64,000 bases of DNA from Bradyrhizobium manausense (GTDB lineage: Bacteria > Pseudomonadota > Alphaproteobacteria > Rhizobiales > Xanthobacteraceae), in NCBI RefSeq assembly GCF_018130615.1, contig NZ_JAFCKB010000003.1, positions 248,001 to 312,000 of the forward strand, read 5' to 3'. Below, one piece after another: positions 34,597-43,210 of the stretch (its first letter is position 1; every line of letters begins with the position of its first letter). The notes under the pieces were generated by a model. That model worked only from the letters and a program-made list of their open reading frames with translations, had not been told where the DNA came from and did no database searches. The position numbers were made by a program, and so were the translations under genes.

Positions 34597-36000
34597 TCAC
34601 GGGCTTGCGACCTGTTGCAGCGTGTTGAAACGCGCCTTCTGCTCGCTGCTCAGCGTGGCAAAGAACTCGTCCAGGGCGGGTTCGACCAGCTTGGCGGTCG
34701 ACAGCATGGCCTCGAGCCGGCGCTGCATCGTCTCCAGCCGTCCGACCGGCGTCAGCGGTGCATCGTTCGGACAGGCCGCCTGTAGTCCCTCAACGCCCTT
34801 GGCAGTCGCTTCGCCGAGGCGGTCGAGCGCCTCCTTCTGCTTGCCGGCGGGGTGGAGCACTGCCTCGATCCTTTGGATCGGCAACTGGGTCAGGCTGGAC
34901 TTCGGATCGGCGCAGCCTTCGCTGCTAACTTCCTGCTGCAGCGGCGTGCGGTCGCCGACATTCGGGCCGAGCGTGTTGAAGCGCGCCTGCTGTTCGTCAT
35001 TGAGCGAGTTGTAGAAATTCTCCAGGGCCGGTCGCACGATCTTGACGGCTTCCAGCGTCGCGTTGATGCGGTTCATCATCGCGCGCAAGCGGCCAGGCGG
35101 AGTCAGTGCATAAGTCTCGGCGCAGGAGTCCTTGAACACACCGGCCGCGTTGGCTGCCGCGGTCTTCAACTCGTCGAGCAGGGTACGTTGCTCCGGCGTC
35201 GGCCGCACGGCTCGCGTGATATCGGCAAACGGCCAAGCGGTCACGCCCTTGTCCGGCGTGCCGCACAATTGCTGGAGCGTTTGTGGGTTGACGCTGGCGC
35301 GCGGGCGCGCGCGGCCACCGCCGCCGGCTTGCGGATAGTCGTATGGGTTGGTGCTGGCATAGGCCGCATAGGGGCCGTCACCGCCCCAGAACACGGTGTC
35401 GACGAAGTCGTCATAAGCGTACGCCCAATAGCCGGGCTCGTAAGCATAGGACCAGAACGTGTAGTCAAAGATGTCGGAATAGGCGTAAGGCCAGAACACG
35501 GGCCCAAGCCACGCCACGAACACCGCGGGATGGCGGTGTCGCCAGGCTTGCCGGGGGGCCCAGCCGCTCTGGCGAGCCACAAGGGCCGCCTGAGTCTGCG
35601 GATTGGCCTGCTCGCGGAAGCGCGCGGCAAACCGTCCGCGCTCGGAGGCCTGCGCGGCCGCCGCAGTAGCTGAGGCGCGGCCGGCCGGAGCCTGGAGTCC
35701 AAGGCGCTGCTGGCGCCCCAGGTCAAGTTGCTGCGCGCGCTGCTCACGGCCAAGCAAGCGGTTTTGCGCCTGGAGCATCCGTTGCCGCTCGCGTTGCGCC
35801 CGCGCGCCTTCCACCTTTTGCGACTGCAATTGCTGCACGCGCTGCTGGAGCCGATCGATGCGTGTCTGGCGCTCTGTCGTCTGGCGCGACAATATCTCGC
35901 GCTGCCGCTGCAGCACCATCTGCTGGTGCTGCTGGATCTGCTGCTGATGCTGTTGCGTGCGCTGTTCAATCTGCTCCCGTCGCGACAGCCGCTCGCTCAC
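34597..36000 (-). CDS. 3' fragment: Gln-rich coiled coil, Tyr/Trp-rich segment and duplicated LTXXQ domains
   Basis: 467 residues if read from GTG 36000. Residues 1-100 are a Gln/Arg-rich coiled coil; around 150-220 lies an aromatic stretch (WPYAYSDIFDYTFWSYAYE, then WAYAYDDFVD). Two homologous LTXXQ domains follow, marked by LTPPGRLRAMMNRINATLEA with LNDEQQARFN, and LTPVGRLETMQRRLEAMLS with LSSEQKARFN. This is a Spy/CpxP-like arrangement. It lacks a signal peptide, which is encoded in the other frame, so the fragment alone would not be exported. Confidence 0.7.
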   Translation of the reverse strand: MSERLSRREQIEQRTQQHQQQIQQHQQMVLQRQREILSRQTTERQTRIDRLQQRVQQLQSQKVEGARAQRERQRMLQAQNRLLGREQRAQQLDLGRQQRLGLQAPAGRASATAAAAQASERGRFAARFREQANPQTQAALVARQSGWAPRQAWRHRHPAVFVAWLGPVFWPYAYSDIFDYTFWSYAYEPGYWAYAYDDFVDTVFWGGDGPYAAYASTNPYDYPQAGGGGRARPRASVNPQTLQQLCGTPDKGVTAWPFADITRAVRPTPEQRTLLDELKTAAANAAGVFKDSCAETYALTPPGRLRAMMNRINATLEAVKIVRPALENFYNSLNDEQQARFNTLGPNVGDRTPLQQEVSSEGCADPKSSLTQLPIQRIEAVLHPAGKQKEALDRLGEATAKGVEGLQAACPNDAPLTPVGRLETMQRRLEAMLSTAKLVEPALDEFFATLSSEQKARFNTLQQVASP

Positions 36001-36445
36001 GGCCGGCGGTGCGCCTGGGCGTGACGGGGGCGGCGATATGCGGCGTCGGCCGCGGCGCCATGGCCGGGCGTTGCGGCGCCGCGGGCGCTCGATGGAATTC
36101 GGGCTGCGGCGCCGCTATGTGCGGGGCCGTCCGCGGCGGCGGGGCAGCGAAATGCGCGGGCGGACGAGGTGGCGGCGAGGCAATATGCGGCGCGGGATGT
36201 GGCGCCATGGCCGGCCGCTGCGGCATGGCCGGGGGATGGAATGCTGGCGCGGCGGGACGCGCCATCGGCGGTGGGGCTGCCGGACGGGCCATGGCCGGTG
36301 GTGGTGCCGGCCGTGCTGCCGGCGCTGCGGCTGGCCCGCCCCTTCCATGTCCCTGGCCGGGTCCTTGGGCAAACGCGCCGACGCCCGTCGCCAGCATCGA
36401 GACACCAACCAAGACGGCCGTCAGGCCAAGGCCACGCGGAAGCAT
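35966..36445 (-). CDS. 5' fragment: signal peptide and Pro/Ala-rich region of the LTXXQ gene
   Basis: 159 residues from ATG 36445 (MLPRGLGLTAVLVGVSMLAT then GVGAFAQG), preceded by GGGAGCGACG. The signal peptide is followed by repeated PAP/AMARPAAPP and PHIAAP units, a low-complexity periplasmic linker. After VTPR the frame turns into out-of-frame residues (RTAGRERAAVATGAD) and stops at 35966, while the true continuation is in the overlapping frame. Confidence 0.6.
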   Translation of the reverse strand: MLPRGLGLTAVLVGVSMLATGVGAFAQGPGQGHGRGGPAAAPAARPAPPPAMARPAAPPPMARPAAPAFHPPAMPQRPAMAPHPAPHIASPPPRPPAHFAAPPPRTAPHIAAPQPEFHRAPAAPQRPAMAPRPTPHIAAPVTPRRTAGRERAAVATGAD

Positions 36446-36551
36446 GATCGTCGCTCCCAGCTCGTAATCGCCCACGATTTTTAACGCACAGGCGGCGGAA
36501 TGGTTCGTTGTTGGCAGCGGCTGGCATTGCGATCTTCCGACGCAGGCAGCC

Positions 36552-37766
36552 TCAGGAGAAATCCTGCGTCAGGGTCGCGGCGAACCGCTCCAGCGCCCAG
36601 TCGACCTGGTCGCTGGTGATCACCAGCGGCGGGGCGATGCGGATCGTGTGCTCATGGGTATCCTTGGCGAGGATGCCCTTGCCCTGGAGCGCCTCGCAGT
36701 AGCGGCGGGCGCGTCCGGCCTCGGGATGCAGCTCGACCGCCAGCATCAAGCCGCGCCCGCGCACCTCGCGGATCGTGTTGGCACGAATGTCCTTGAGGCC
36801 TTGCAGAAAGCGTGCACCCTGCCTGGCCGCGTTCTCGATCATGCCTTCCTCGACCAGCACGCGCATCGCCGTGCGCGCCACCGCGCACGCAAGCGGGTTG
36901 CCGCCGAAGGTCGAACCATGCTGGCCGGGTCGCAAAGTCCCGAGCACGTCGTTGTTCGAGAGCACGGCCGACACCGGATAGAAGCCGCCGGACAGGGCCT
37001 TGCCGAGCAGCGTCACGTCCGCCTCTATGCCTTCGTGTTGTTCGGCCAGCAGCTTGCCGGTGCGGCCGAGCCCGGTCTGGATCTCGTCGAGCACCAGCAT
37101 CACGTTGTTGGCGGTGCAGAGCTCCCGCACTTTCATGAAATAGCCTGCCGGAGGAATGATGACACCGGCTTCGCCCTGGATCGGCTCGACCAGAAAGGCG
37201 ACAGTGTTTGGGGTGATTGCTTCCTCCAGCGCGGTGGCGTCGCCGAACGGGATGATCTTGAAGCCGGGCGCGAACGGCCCGAAATGGGTTCGTGTCTCGG
37301 GGTCGGTCGAGAAGCCGACGATGCCCAATGTGCGTCCGTGAAAATTGTTGGCGCAGACGATGATTTCGGCTTGGCCGTCCGGCACGCCCTTCACCTCATA
37401 GCCCCATTTGCGGACCGATTTGATCGCGCTTTCGACCGCCTCTGCGCCGCTGTTCATTGGCAGCACCTTGTGGGAGCCGGTGAGCGCCGCGATCTCCTCG
37501 TAGAACAAGGCGAGCTGGTCGTTGTGGAAGGCCCTCGAAGTGAGCGTCAACCTGTGCGCCTGTTCGACCATCGCCGCCAGGATCTTGGGGTGACAGTGAC
37601 CCTGGCTGACCGCCGAATAGGCCGAGAGGCAATCGAGGTAACGGTTGCCTTCAGTATCCCAGACCCAGACACCTTCGCCGCGCGACAGGACGACCCCGAT
37701 CGGCTCGTAATTATGGGCGCCAAAGCGTGCTTCCGTTGCGACGAAATCAATGACCGACGAGCTCAT
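36552..37766 (-). CDS. rocD: Ornithine aminotransferase (ornithine-oxo-acid transaminase)
   Basis: PLP enzyme moving the delta-amino group of ornithine to 2-oxoglutarate, giving glutamate semialdehyde in arginine/ornithine catabolism; 404 residues, class III aminotransferase. PLP Lys256 in [15 protein letters not shown], Asp228 in [16 protein letters not shown]; the N-terminal [21 protein letters not shown] and later [15 protein letters not shown] fit ornithine aminotransferase rather than acetylornithine transaminase. ATG 37766. Monocistronic as seen; no adjacent arginase or regulator. Confidence 0.92.
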   Translation of the reverse strand: MSSSVIDFVATEARFGAHNYEPIGVVLSRGEGVWVWDTEGNRYLDCLSAYSAVSQGHCHPKILAAMVEQAHRLTLTSRAFHNDQLALFYEEIAALTGSHKVLPMNSGAEAVESAIKSVRKWGYEVKGVPDGQAEIIVCANNFHGRTLGIVGFSTDPETRTHFGPFAPGFKIIPFGDATALEEAITPNTVAFLVEPIQGEAGVIIPPAGYFMKVRELCTANNVMLVLDEIQTGLGRTGKLLAEQHEGIEADVTLLGKALSGGFYPVSAVLSNNDVLGTLRPGQHGSTFGGNPLACAVARTAMRVLVEEGMIENAARQGARFLQGLKDIRANTIREVRGRGLMLAVELHPEAGRARRYCEALQGKGILAKDTHEHTIRIAPPLVITSDQVDWALERFAATLTQDFS

Positions 37767-38019
37767 CTGTCGTCACTCATTGCTGCGGCGCGCCGGGGCA
37801 AGCGATCGCGGCGGCCGCGCTCAAGCTGATGTGGGTATCCGTCTGCCCGTGCGGAAGCCTTCACGTGCCCGAAGGCGCGGCTCGGCCGGGTGATGGCGCG
37901 TTCGGCGCTGATTGCTCCGCCACGTCAAATGGTTCGGCGGGTTCACAAGCGATTGCCCGCCGACCCGTCTTCTACTGTGCATGGGGTTGTTTTCGACTTT
38001 TTGGGTCGGCAGGGGTGAT

Positions 38020-38697
38020 TCAGGAGTCCTGCCTGCGATGCTCGATCTCGAGCGTGACCAGGCGCGCCAGCAGCGTCGCGGGATAGAGCTGGCCGAAGAT
38101 GGCTTCCATATTGCACAGGCTGCGGGCGACGGGATGGAGGGGCGCGACGTCGCCATATCCGGTCGTGGTCATGGTTGCGAAGCTGAAATAGATGACCTCG
38201 CTCGCGAGCCTCGGGCTGTCCTCCACCTTCATGCTGACGAAGGCGACCGGATCGAGCGAGCCGATGAAGGTGTAGAGCGCCGCAAAGATCACGGCCACCG
38301 TCAGATACAACAGCACGGCACCGATCACGCGATGGTAAGTCACCCGTCCCGGCGCGAAGGTCTGGCGCGCCACCGCCCAGGCCATCGTCGTTCCCACGAT
38401 GAACCAGGAACCGGCAAACAGATTGAGGTCGAGGATCGACGGCGATTTGAGCCGCAGGATCGCGCCAGTCACGATCATGCCGAGCGCGATCAGCATGCCG
38501 ATGACCGCGACCGGGCTGCCTGATATCACGAAGATGCCGCAGACCAGCAGCAGCGCCAGCACGAGCTCGGACACCTGAAATGCAAAGAGCCCCAGCGCCT
38601 GCAGCGGCGAGATCACGAACATCATGATCACCAGCAGCACCGTCAGCACCGTGAGGGCCGGATCGGCCCAGCGTTCGCGCAATTGATCGATATTCAT
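38020..38697 (-). CDS. Potassium-channel-family membrane protein
   Basis: 225 residues with several N-terminal hydrophobic helices (LTVLTVLLVIMMFVI, LVLALLLVCGIFVI, VIGMLIALGMIVTGAIL and others) and a C-terminal pore module carrying the selectivity filter MTTTGYGD before the last helix. Likely a homotetrameric K+ (or other cation) channel of the inner membrane. No cytoplasmic RCK or cyclic-nucleotide domain: the tail ends soon after LEIEHRRQ. Start ATG 38697. Downstream of the cytochrome P450 gene on the same strand with only six bases between, so possibly one transcript. Confidence 0.87.
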   Translation of the reverse strand: MNIDQLRERWADPALTVLTVLLVIMMFVISPLQALGLFAFQVSELVLALLLVCGIFVISGSPVAVIGMLIALGMIVTGAILRLKSPSILDLNLFAGSWFIVGTTMAWAVARQTFAPGRVTYHRVIGAVLLYLTVAVIFAALYTFIGSLDPVAFVSMKVEDSPRLASEVIYFSFATMTTTGYGDVAPLHPVARSLCNMEAIFGQLYPATLLARLVTLEIEHRRQDS

Positions 38698-38703
38698 GAC
38701 GCC

Positions 38704-39924
38704 TCAGCCGATCGAGCAGGGGACGCTCAGGAAGCCGCGAAACCGCACGCGCCCGCCGCGCACCGGCTCGCCGCTCACGGCATAATCCGGGAAGCGCGCC
38801 AGGAAACGCGAGATCGCGATCGCGCCCTCGAGCCGCGCCAGCGCCATGCCGGCGCATTGATGCGCGCCCGTGGCAAACGCGAGATGCCGGTTCGGCGTGC
38901 GTGCGACGTCGAATTTTTCGGGGTCGGGAAACTGCGCGGGGTCGCGGTTGGCAGCCCCGATGCACAGCGTCACCGACGTGCCGGATTCGAGCATGACGCC
39001 GCCGAGCTCGACCCGCTCCGTGGTCATGCGGTTGCCGAGCTGGTTCGAGCTTTCGTAGCGCAGGATCTCCTCGACGGCAGTCTTGATCAGCTCCGGATTG
39101 TCGATGAGCCGCTGCTTCTGGTCGGGGTTTCGATGCAGCGCGACGAGGCCGTTGCCGATCAGATTGGTCGTGGTCTCGTGGCCGGCATTGAGCAGGAAGA
39201 TGCAATTGTGCAGCAGCTCCTTCTCGGTCAGACGCTCGCCGTTCTCCTCGCCCTGGATCAGGCGCGTCAGCACATCGCGGTCGGGATTGCCCGGCTTTTC
39301 GCGGCGGCGGGCCATCAGCGTCTCGAGATAGGCAAGAAAGTCCGTCACGGCCTTGTTGCCGCGTGCGGCGACATCAGGCGATACGACGGGCTCGAGCGCG
39401 CCAAGGATTGCCAGCGACCAGTCGCGTAACGGCCCGCGTTCGTCATGGGGCACGTCGAGCAGATTGCCGATCACCTCGATCGGGATGGAGGCGGCGAAAT
39501 CTTCGATCAGTTCGCAATGGCCCGTGGCGGCGATGGCGTCGAGCAGGCCGTCGACCAGCTTGACGATATCGCCCTCCATGCCCGCAATCGCCCGCGGCGA
39601 CAGTGCGCCCATGATCAGGCGCCGCACGCGGGTGTGCGCCGGCGGATCGTTGAACACGAGACTTGTGGTGTGGTGTTCGTAGAGCGGCGTGTCGCCATAT
39701 TTCGGCGCGAACTCGCGCTTCTTGTCCGAGCTGAACGATTTCGTGTTCTTGTAGGTGGTGACCAGGTCGTCGTAGCGCGTCAGGAACACGGTGCCGCTCG
39801 GCAGGCGCTTGACCGGCTCGTTCTCCCGCAGTGCACGATAGGTGGGGTAGGGATCGTCGTAGAATTCGCTCGTCAGCTTCGCCAGATCGAAATTGGCCGC
39901 CAGTTCTTTCGCATCTGCGTTCAT
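38704..39924 (-). CDS. Cytochrome P450
   Basis: 406 residues, soluble bacterial class. Heme-ligand Cys357 in AFATGAHQCAGMALARLEG; I-helix oxygen motif NAGHETTTNLIGNG; K-helix ExxR in EEILRYESSNQ. Monooxygenase activity needs a ferredoxin and reductase, neither of which is adjacent (a ferredoxin-reductase-type gene lies at 20885). ATG 39924. Divergent from the two-subunit decarboxylase genes 107 bases away, and followed six bases later by the channel gene. Substrate unknown; overall CYP107/CYP109-like appearance is an impression only. Confidence 0.93.
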   Translation of the reverse strand: MNADAKELAANFDLAKLTSEFYDDPYPTYRALRENEPVKRLPSGTVFLTRYDDLVTTYKNTKSFSSDKKREFAPKYGDTPLYEHHTTSLVFNDPPAHTRVRRLIMGALSPRAIAGMEGDIVKLVDGLLDAIAATGHCELIEDFAASIPIEVIGNLLDVPHDERGPLRDWSLAILGALEPVVSPDVAARGNKAVTDFLAYLETLMARRREKPGNPDRDVLTRLIQGEENGERLTEKELLHNCIFLLNAGHETTTNLIGNGLVALHRNPDQKQRLIDNPELIKTAVEEILRYESSNQLGNRMTTERVELGGVMLESGTSVTLCIGAANRDPAQFPDPEKFDVARTPNRHLAFATGAHQCAGMALARLEGAIAISRFLARFPDYAVSGEPVRGGRVRFRGFLSVPCSIG

Positions 39925-40031
39925 GCGCCATACTCACCGGTTGAAACCGATATGCCGTTTTCGCTCTTTCGAGCTTTGCCGGTCACCGTCTACAGTCATG
40001 CCCTGATTTGCAAGCCGACCGGACCAGGAAA

Positions 40032-40574
40032 ATGCACGCGCGCGCTGACGCTTCCGATACGGCCCCGAGCTGGCCCGATGATGTTTTCGCCACCTTGCAG
40101 CGTTTCGACGTGCGGCAGGTGCCTTACGTGCCCGATGCCGGCCATTCCAAGCTGATCCAGCGCGTGCTGGGTTCATCCACGATGCGCGGCATTCCGCTGA
40201 CGACGGAGGAAGAGGGCGTGGCGCTTCTTGCCGGCGCCTGGACCGGCGGCCAGCGTGGTGTCTTGCTGATGCAGTCGAGCGGTGTCGGCAATTGCATCAA
40301 CATGCTGTCGCTGATCCCGATCCTGCGCTTTCCGTTCCTCACGCTCGTGACCATGCGCGGCGAGTGGGGCGAGTTCAATCCGTGGCAGGTGCCGATGGGA
40401 TCGACCACGCAAGGCGTGCTCGAACTGTCCGGCGTCAAGGCGCTGCGCGCCTCGCATGCGGCCGAAGTGCCGGCGGTGTTGGAGGCGGCTGCGGCACAAG
40501 CCTACAACGCGCTGACGCCCACCGCCGTCCTGCTGTCGCAGCGCTTGATCGGCGCCAAGGTTTTCACCAAATGA
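40032..40574 (+). CDS. ThDP-dependent decarboxylase alpha subunit (ComD/phosphonopyruvate decarboxylase-like)
   Basis: 180 residues, the pyrimidine-binding half of a split 2-oxo acid decarboxylase such as sulfopyruvate or phosphonopyruvate decarboxylase. Catalytic Glu lies in TTEEEGVALLAGAW; GVLLMQSSGVGNCINML and MRGEWGEFNPWQVPMG are typical. Start ATG 40032 (MHARADASD) is preferred although AGGA sits very close to it; TTG 40008 is an alternative. The stop overlaps the beta-subunit start (ATGA), so the two are translated together. Confidence 0.85.
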   Translation: MHARADASDTAPSWPDDVFATLQRFDVRQVPYVPDAGHSKLIQRVLGSSTMRGIPLTTEEEGVALLAGAWTGGQRGVLLMQSSGVGNCINMLSLIPILRFPFLTLVTMRGEWGEFNPWQVPMGSTTQGVLELSGVKALRASHAAEVPAVLEAAAAQAYNALTPTAVLLSQRLIGAKVFTK

Positions 40575-41161
40575 GCAAGGCCAATCTCCTCGACCGCCGT
40601 CAGGTGGTGTCCGCGCTGCTTGCGAACCGCAAGGACGTGGTTGCGATCGGCGGCCTCGGTGCCTCCACCAACGACATCACCGCTGTCGGCGATCACGCCC
40701 GCAATTTCTATCTCTGGGGCGGCATGGGCGGCGCTGCCATGATCGGATTGGGCCTCGCGCTGGCGCAGCCCAAATTGCCGGTGCTGGTCATCACCGGCGA
40801 CGGCGAGATGCTGATGGGCATGGGCAGCCTCGCCACTATCGCCCTCCAGAAGCCCTCCAATCTCTCAATCGTGGTGCTCGACAACGAGGCCTATGGCGAG
40901 ACCGGCGGCCAGACCAGCCACACCTCGGCTGCCGCCGACCTGGTCGGCATCGCCAAGGCCTGCGGCATCGCGGACAGCCGGGCGATCTCGACCCTGGCCG
41001 AGGTCGAGGCCTTCGCCAAGGCCGTCCACGACCTCGCGGCGGGGCCGCGCTTTGCCAATGTGAAGATCGACAGCGCCAGCGTCGAGCGGATTTTGCCAAG
41101 CCGGGATGGGACCTACATCGTCAACAGGATCCGGGGCGACCTCGGCTTCCAGCCGATCTGA
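40571..41161 (+). CDS. ThDP-dependent decarboxylase beta subunit (ComE-like)
   Basis: 196 residues, the ThDP-binding half: GDGEMLMGMGSLATIALQ with the downstream VVLDNEAYGETGGQ completes the GDG-N motif. Forms an active heteromer with the alpha subunit. ATG 40571 overlaps the alpha stop by four bases. The longer frame open back to 40292 lies inside the alpha gene and is rejected. Possible substrates: sulfopyruvate, phosphonopyruvate or another 3-substituted pyruvate; no neighbouring gene fixes it. Confidence 0.88.
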   Translation: MSKANLLDRRQVVSALLANRKDVVAIGGLGASTNDITAVGDHARNFYLWGGMGGAAMIGLGLALAQPKLPVLVITGDGEMLMGMGSLATIALQKPSNLSIVVLDNEAYGETGGQTSHTSAAADLVGIAKACGIADSRAISTLAEVEAFAKAVHDLAAGPRFANVKIDSASVERILPSRDGTYIVNRIRGDLGFQPI

Positions 41162-41265
41162 CGCCCACCCTGCTGCGGTTCCCTGGGGGCGTTCGCTCCC
41201 AGCGGTAATCTGTGACCAATTTTCAACAGACCCGCGCGCACTTAAGTTGCGTCGCAGCAATCGGC

Positions 41266-41296
41266 TTGACTTTGGCGTGGGTGAGTGCTTACTCAC
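41266..41296 (+). promoter_or_regulatory. Promoter with overlapping TetR-type operator for the RND efflux operon
   Basis: TTGACT (41266-41271), 17-base spacer, TTACTC (41289-41294). The perfect palindrome GTGAGT-GCTT-ACTCAC (41281-41296) covers the -10 region. It ends four bases before the regulator's ATG, as expected for autorepression; the family of the binding protein is inferred from position. Confidence 0.7.
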
Positions 41297-41300
41297 CAGC

Positions 41301-42002
41301 ATGAGCTCATTGCGTATGACGAGCGACCTGAGGCGTCAGCTGATCCTCGGAGCCGCCAAGCGTTGCTTTGCCCGACATGGCTATAACGGCACCACGACGA
41401 AGAGCGTGGCGGCCGCCGCTGCCATTTCCGAAGCGCTGCTGTTCAAGCATTTCCCGTCCAAGGCGGCGCTTTACGCCGAAATTCTCAGCGACGAATGCGA
41501 GGCGGACCCGGCGCTCATCGAACTTCTCGAGCGCGAGCCGTCGACGGCCACCCTGGTCGAATTGATCCGCGGCATGGTCGAGCACTTCCTTCAGATCGCT
41601 GACGGCCCCGACCAGGAGGAGGCGCAACGCCTGCGACTGATGGCCACCAGTCATCTGGATGACGGCGAATTCGCGCGATTGCTATATGCCAAGATCGAGA
41701 CGCTGATCGGAGCGATCTTTGTCGCATCACTCGAACGCGCGGTCGCGGCCGGCGATGCGAGGGCTTGTGGCAGTGAACCGCTCAATCTGTTCTGGTTTGC
41801 GCATCATACGGTCATGACCGCTGCGCTGACCAGGCTGCCCGCCGTGCCCTGTCTTGCCTACGGCAGGGCGAACGATCTGGAGCGGCAGCTCTGTGAGTTT
41901 CTCCTGAGGGGTATCGGACTTAACGACGCCGCAATTGCTTCACATCTGGGCCGCGATCAGGCCGTTTGTGCCGGCAAGACGGCGATTGCAGAAAGCGCAT
42001 GA
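41301..42002 (+). CDS. TetR-family repressor of the RND efflux operon
   Basis: 233 residues from ATG 41301. HTH: LILGAAKRCFARHGYNGTTT, then SVAAAAAISEALLFKHFPSKAALY; C-terminal drug-binding domain. No ribosome binding site precedes 41301 or the next in-frame ATG 41316, and the predicted transcript start is close to the ATG, suggesting a leaderless message. The frame extends upstream to 41106 but would cross the operator. The stop overlaps the start of the membrane fusion protein gene (ATGA). Confidence 0.87.
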   Translation: MSSLRMTSDLRRQLILGAAKRCFARHGYNGTTTKSVAAAAAISEALLFKHFPSKAALYAEILSDECEADPALIELLEREPSTATLVELIRGMVEHFLQIADGPDQEEAQRLRLMATSHLDDGEFARLLYAKIETLIGAIFVASLERAVAAGDARACGSEPLNLFWFAHHTVMTAALTRLPAVPCLAYGRANDLERQLCEFLLRGIGLNDAAIASHLGRDQAVCAGKTAIAESA

Positions 42003-43198
42003 CAATGAACATCGTAACCGAACACAAGATTTCGGGCGAACCGATCGATAGCAAGGCTCCCAAGCGCCCGGTCCGGCCGGTGCTGTGGTTCATCATCGTC
42101 GGCACGCTGCTGGGCGCGCTGGTCGGTGGTCTCGTCTGGTTCAATTTTTTCCGTGGCCAGATGATCAAGCAGTTCTTCGCCAACAACAAGCCGCCGCCGA
42201 CCGCGGTCAGCGCGGCGGAAGCGAAGTCGGAGGTCGTGCCGAACCTGCTGACCGCAGTCGGCAGCCTCGTCGCCGTGCATCAGGTCGACGTCAGCGCTGA
42301 TGTTAACGGTCGCGTCACCGAGATCAAATTCGAGCCCGGTGCCCATGTTGAGGCCGGTACGCCGCTGGTGCAGCTGTTCGACGCGCCGGACCAGGGCGAT
42401 CTCGCCAACTACAAGGCGCAGGCAACGGTTGCGCAGCTGTCGCTCGACCGCGCCAAGCAGCTGGCATCGCGCCAGTTCGGTCCGCAGGCGACCGTCGATT
42501 CCGCGCAGGCCGCCTATGACCAGGCGCTGGCCGGCATCGCCAAGACCGAAGCGCTGATCTCGCAGAAGCTGGTACGCGCACCGTTCTCCGGCGATCTCGG
42601 CGTCCGCAAGGTCGAGGTCGGACAATATCTCACCGCCGGCACGGCGATCGTCTCGCTGACCGATCTGTCGGAGCTGTGGGCGAACTTCACGGTGACGGAA
42701 AAGGACTCGGCCAACCTCAAGGTCGGACAGGTGGTCCGGCTGAAGGTCGACGCCTATCCGGGCCGTACTTTCGACGGCAAGATCACCACCATTGAGCCGC
42801 AGATCGCGGCCGACACGCGCAACATCCGCGTCCAGGCGACGATTGCGAACCCGGAAAAGATCCTGAAGCCGGGCATGTTCGTGAGCACCACGGTGGTGAT
42901 GCCGGACAAGCCGGCCGTGATCACCGTTCCGGAGACGGCCGTCGACTACACGCTGTATGGCGACTCGGTGTTCGTGATCACCGAGAAGAAGGGAGAGGAC
43001 GGCAAGACCAGCCTGAATGCTGTGCGCACGTTCGTGCAGACCGGCAATCGGGTCGATGGTCGTGTCGAAATCATCAAGGGCGTGAAGGTGGGCGACAAGG
43101 TCGTCGCCGTCGGCCAACTCAAGCTGCAGTCGGGCGCTGCTGTCGCGATTTCGACCGACCCGGCTCCGCAGATCCCTGCGCAGCCGCCGCGCTACTGA
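41999..43198 (+). CDS. RND efflux periplasmic adaptor (membrane fusion protein)
   Basis: 399 residues. An N-terminal anchor helix (VLWFIIVGTLLGALVGGLVW) is followed by a lipoyl/HlyD region split by a helical hairpin (QATVAQLSLDRAKQLASRQFG and RAPFSGDLGVRKVEVGQYL), then beta-barrel and membrane-proximal domains. Not a lipoprotein. ATG 41999 overlaps the TetR stop; ATG 42005 is an alternative. Links the RND pump to an outer-membrane channel encoded elsewhere. The gap to the pump gene holds a strong hairpin. Confidence 0.9.
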   Translation: MTMNIVTEHKISGEPIDSKAPKRPVRPVLWFIIVGTLLGALVGGLVWFNFFRGQMIKQFFANNKPPPTAVSAAEAKSEVVPNLLTAVGSLVAVHQVDVSADVNGRVTEIKFEPGAHVEAGTPLVQLFDAPDQGDLANYKAQATVAQLSLDRAKQLASRQFGPQATVDSAQAAYDQALAGIAKTEALISQKLVRAPFSGDLGVRKVEVGQYLTAGTAIVSLTDLSELWANFTVTEKDSANLKVGQVVRLKVDAYPGRTFDGKITTIEPQIAADTRNIRVQATIANPEKILKPGMFVSTTVVMPDKPAVITVPETAVDYTLYGDSVFVITEKKGEDGKTSLNAVRTFVQTGNRVDGRVEIIKGVKVGDKVVAVGQLKLQSGAAVAISTDPAPQIPAQPPRY

Positions 43199-43210
43199 CA
43201 AATACACTCA

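Larger units (their letters stand above)
34597..36445 (-). pseudogene. LTXXQ/Spy-like periplasmic protein gene broken by a single-base frameshift
   Basis: Two overlapping minus-strand frames read as one protein. The 5' frame (36445 to 35966) has a signal peptide and a Pro/Ala-rich region; the 3' frame (open from about 36000 to 34597) continues with a Gln-rich coiled coil and two LTXXQ domains. Skipping one base near 36013 joins VTPR to APPAVSERLSRREQ and restores a product of about 615 residues. Either a true inactivating mutation or a sequencing error. If intact it would be an exported Spy/CpxP-type chaperone-like protein. Confidence 0.65.

Noticed and set aside
40292-40570. Upstream extension of the ComE-like subunit
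   Set aside because: Lies inside the alpha-subunit gene in another frame; ATG 40571 with ATGA overlap is the natural start.
41106-41300. Upstream extension of the RND-operon TetR regulator
   Set aside because: Would place promoter and operator inside the coding sequence; residues there do not resemble a TetR N terminus.
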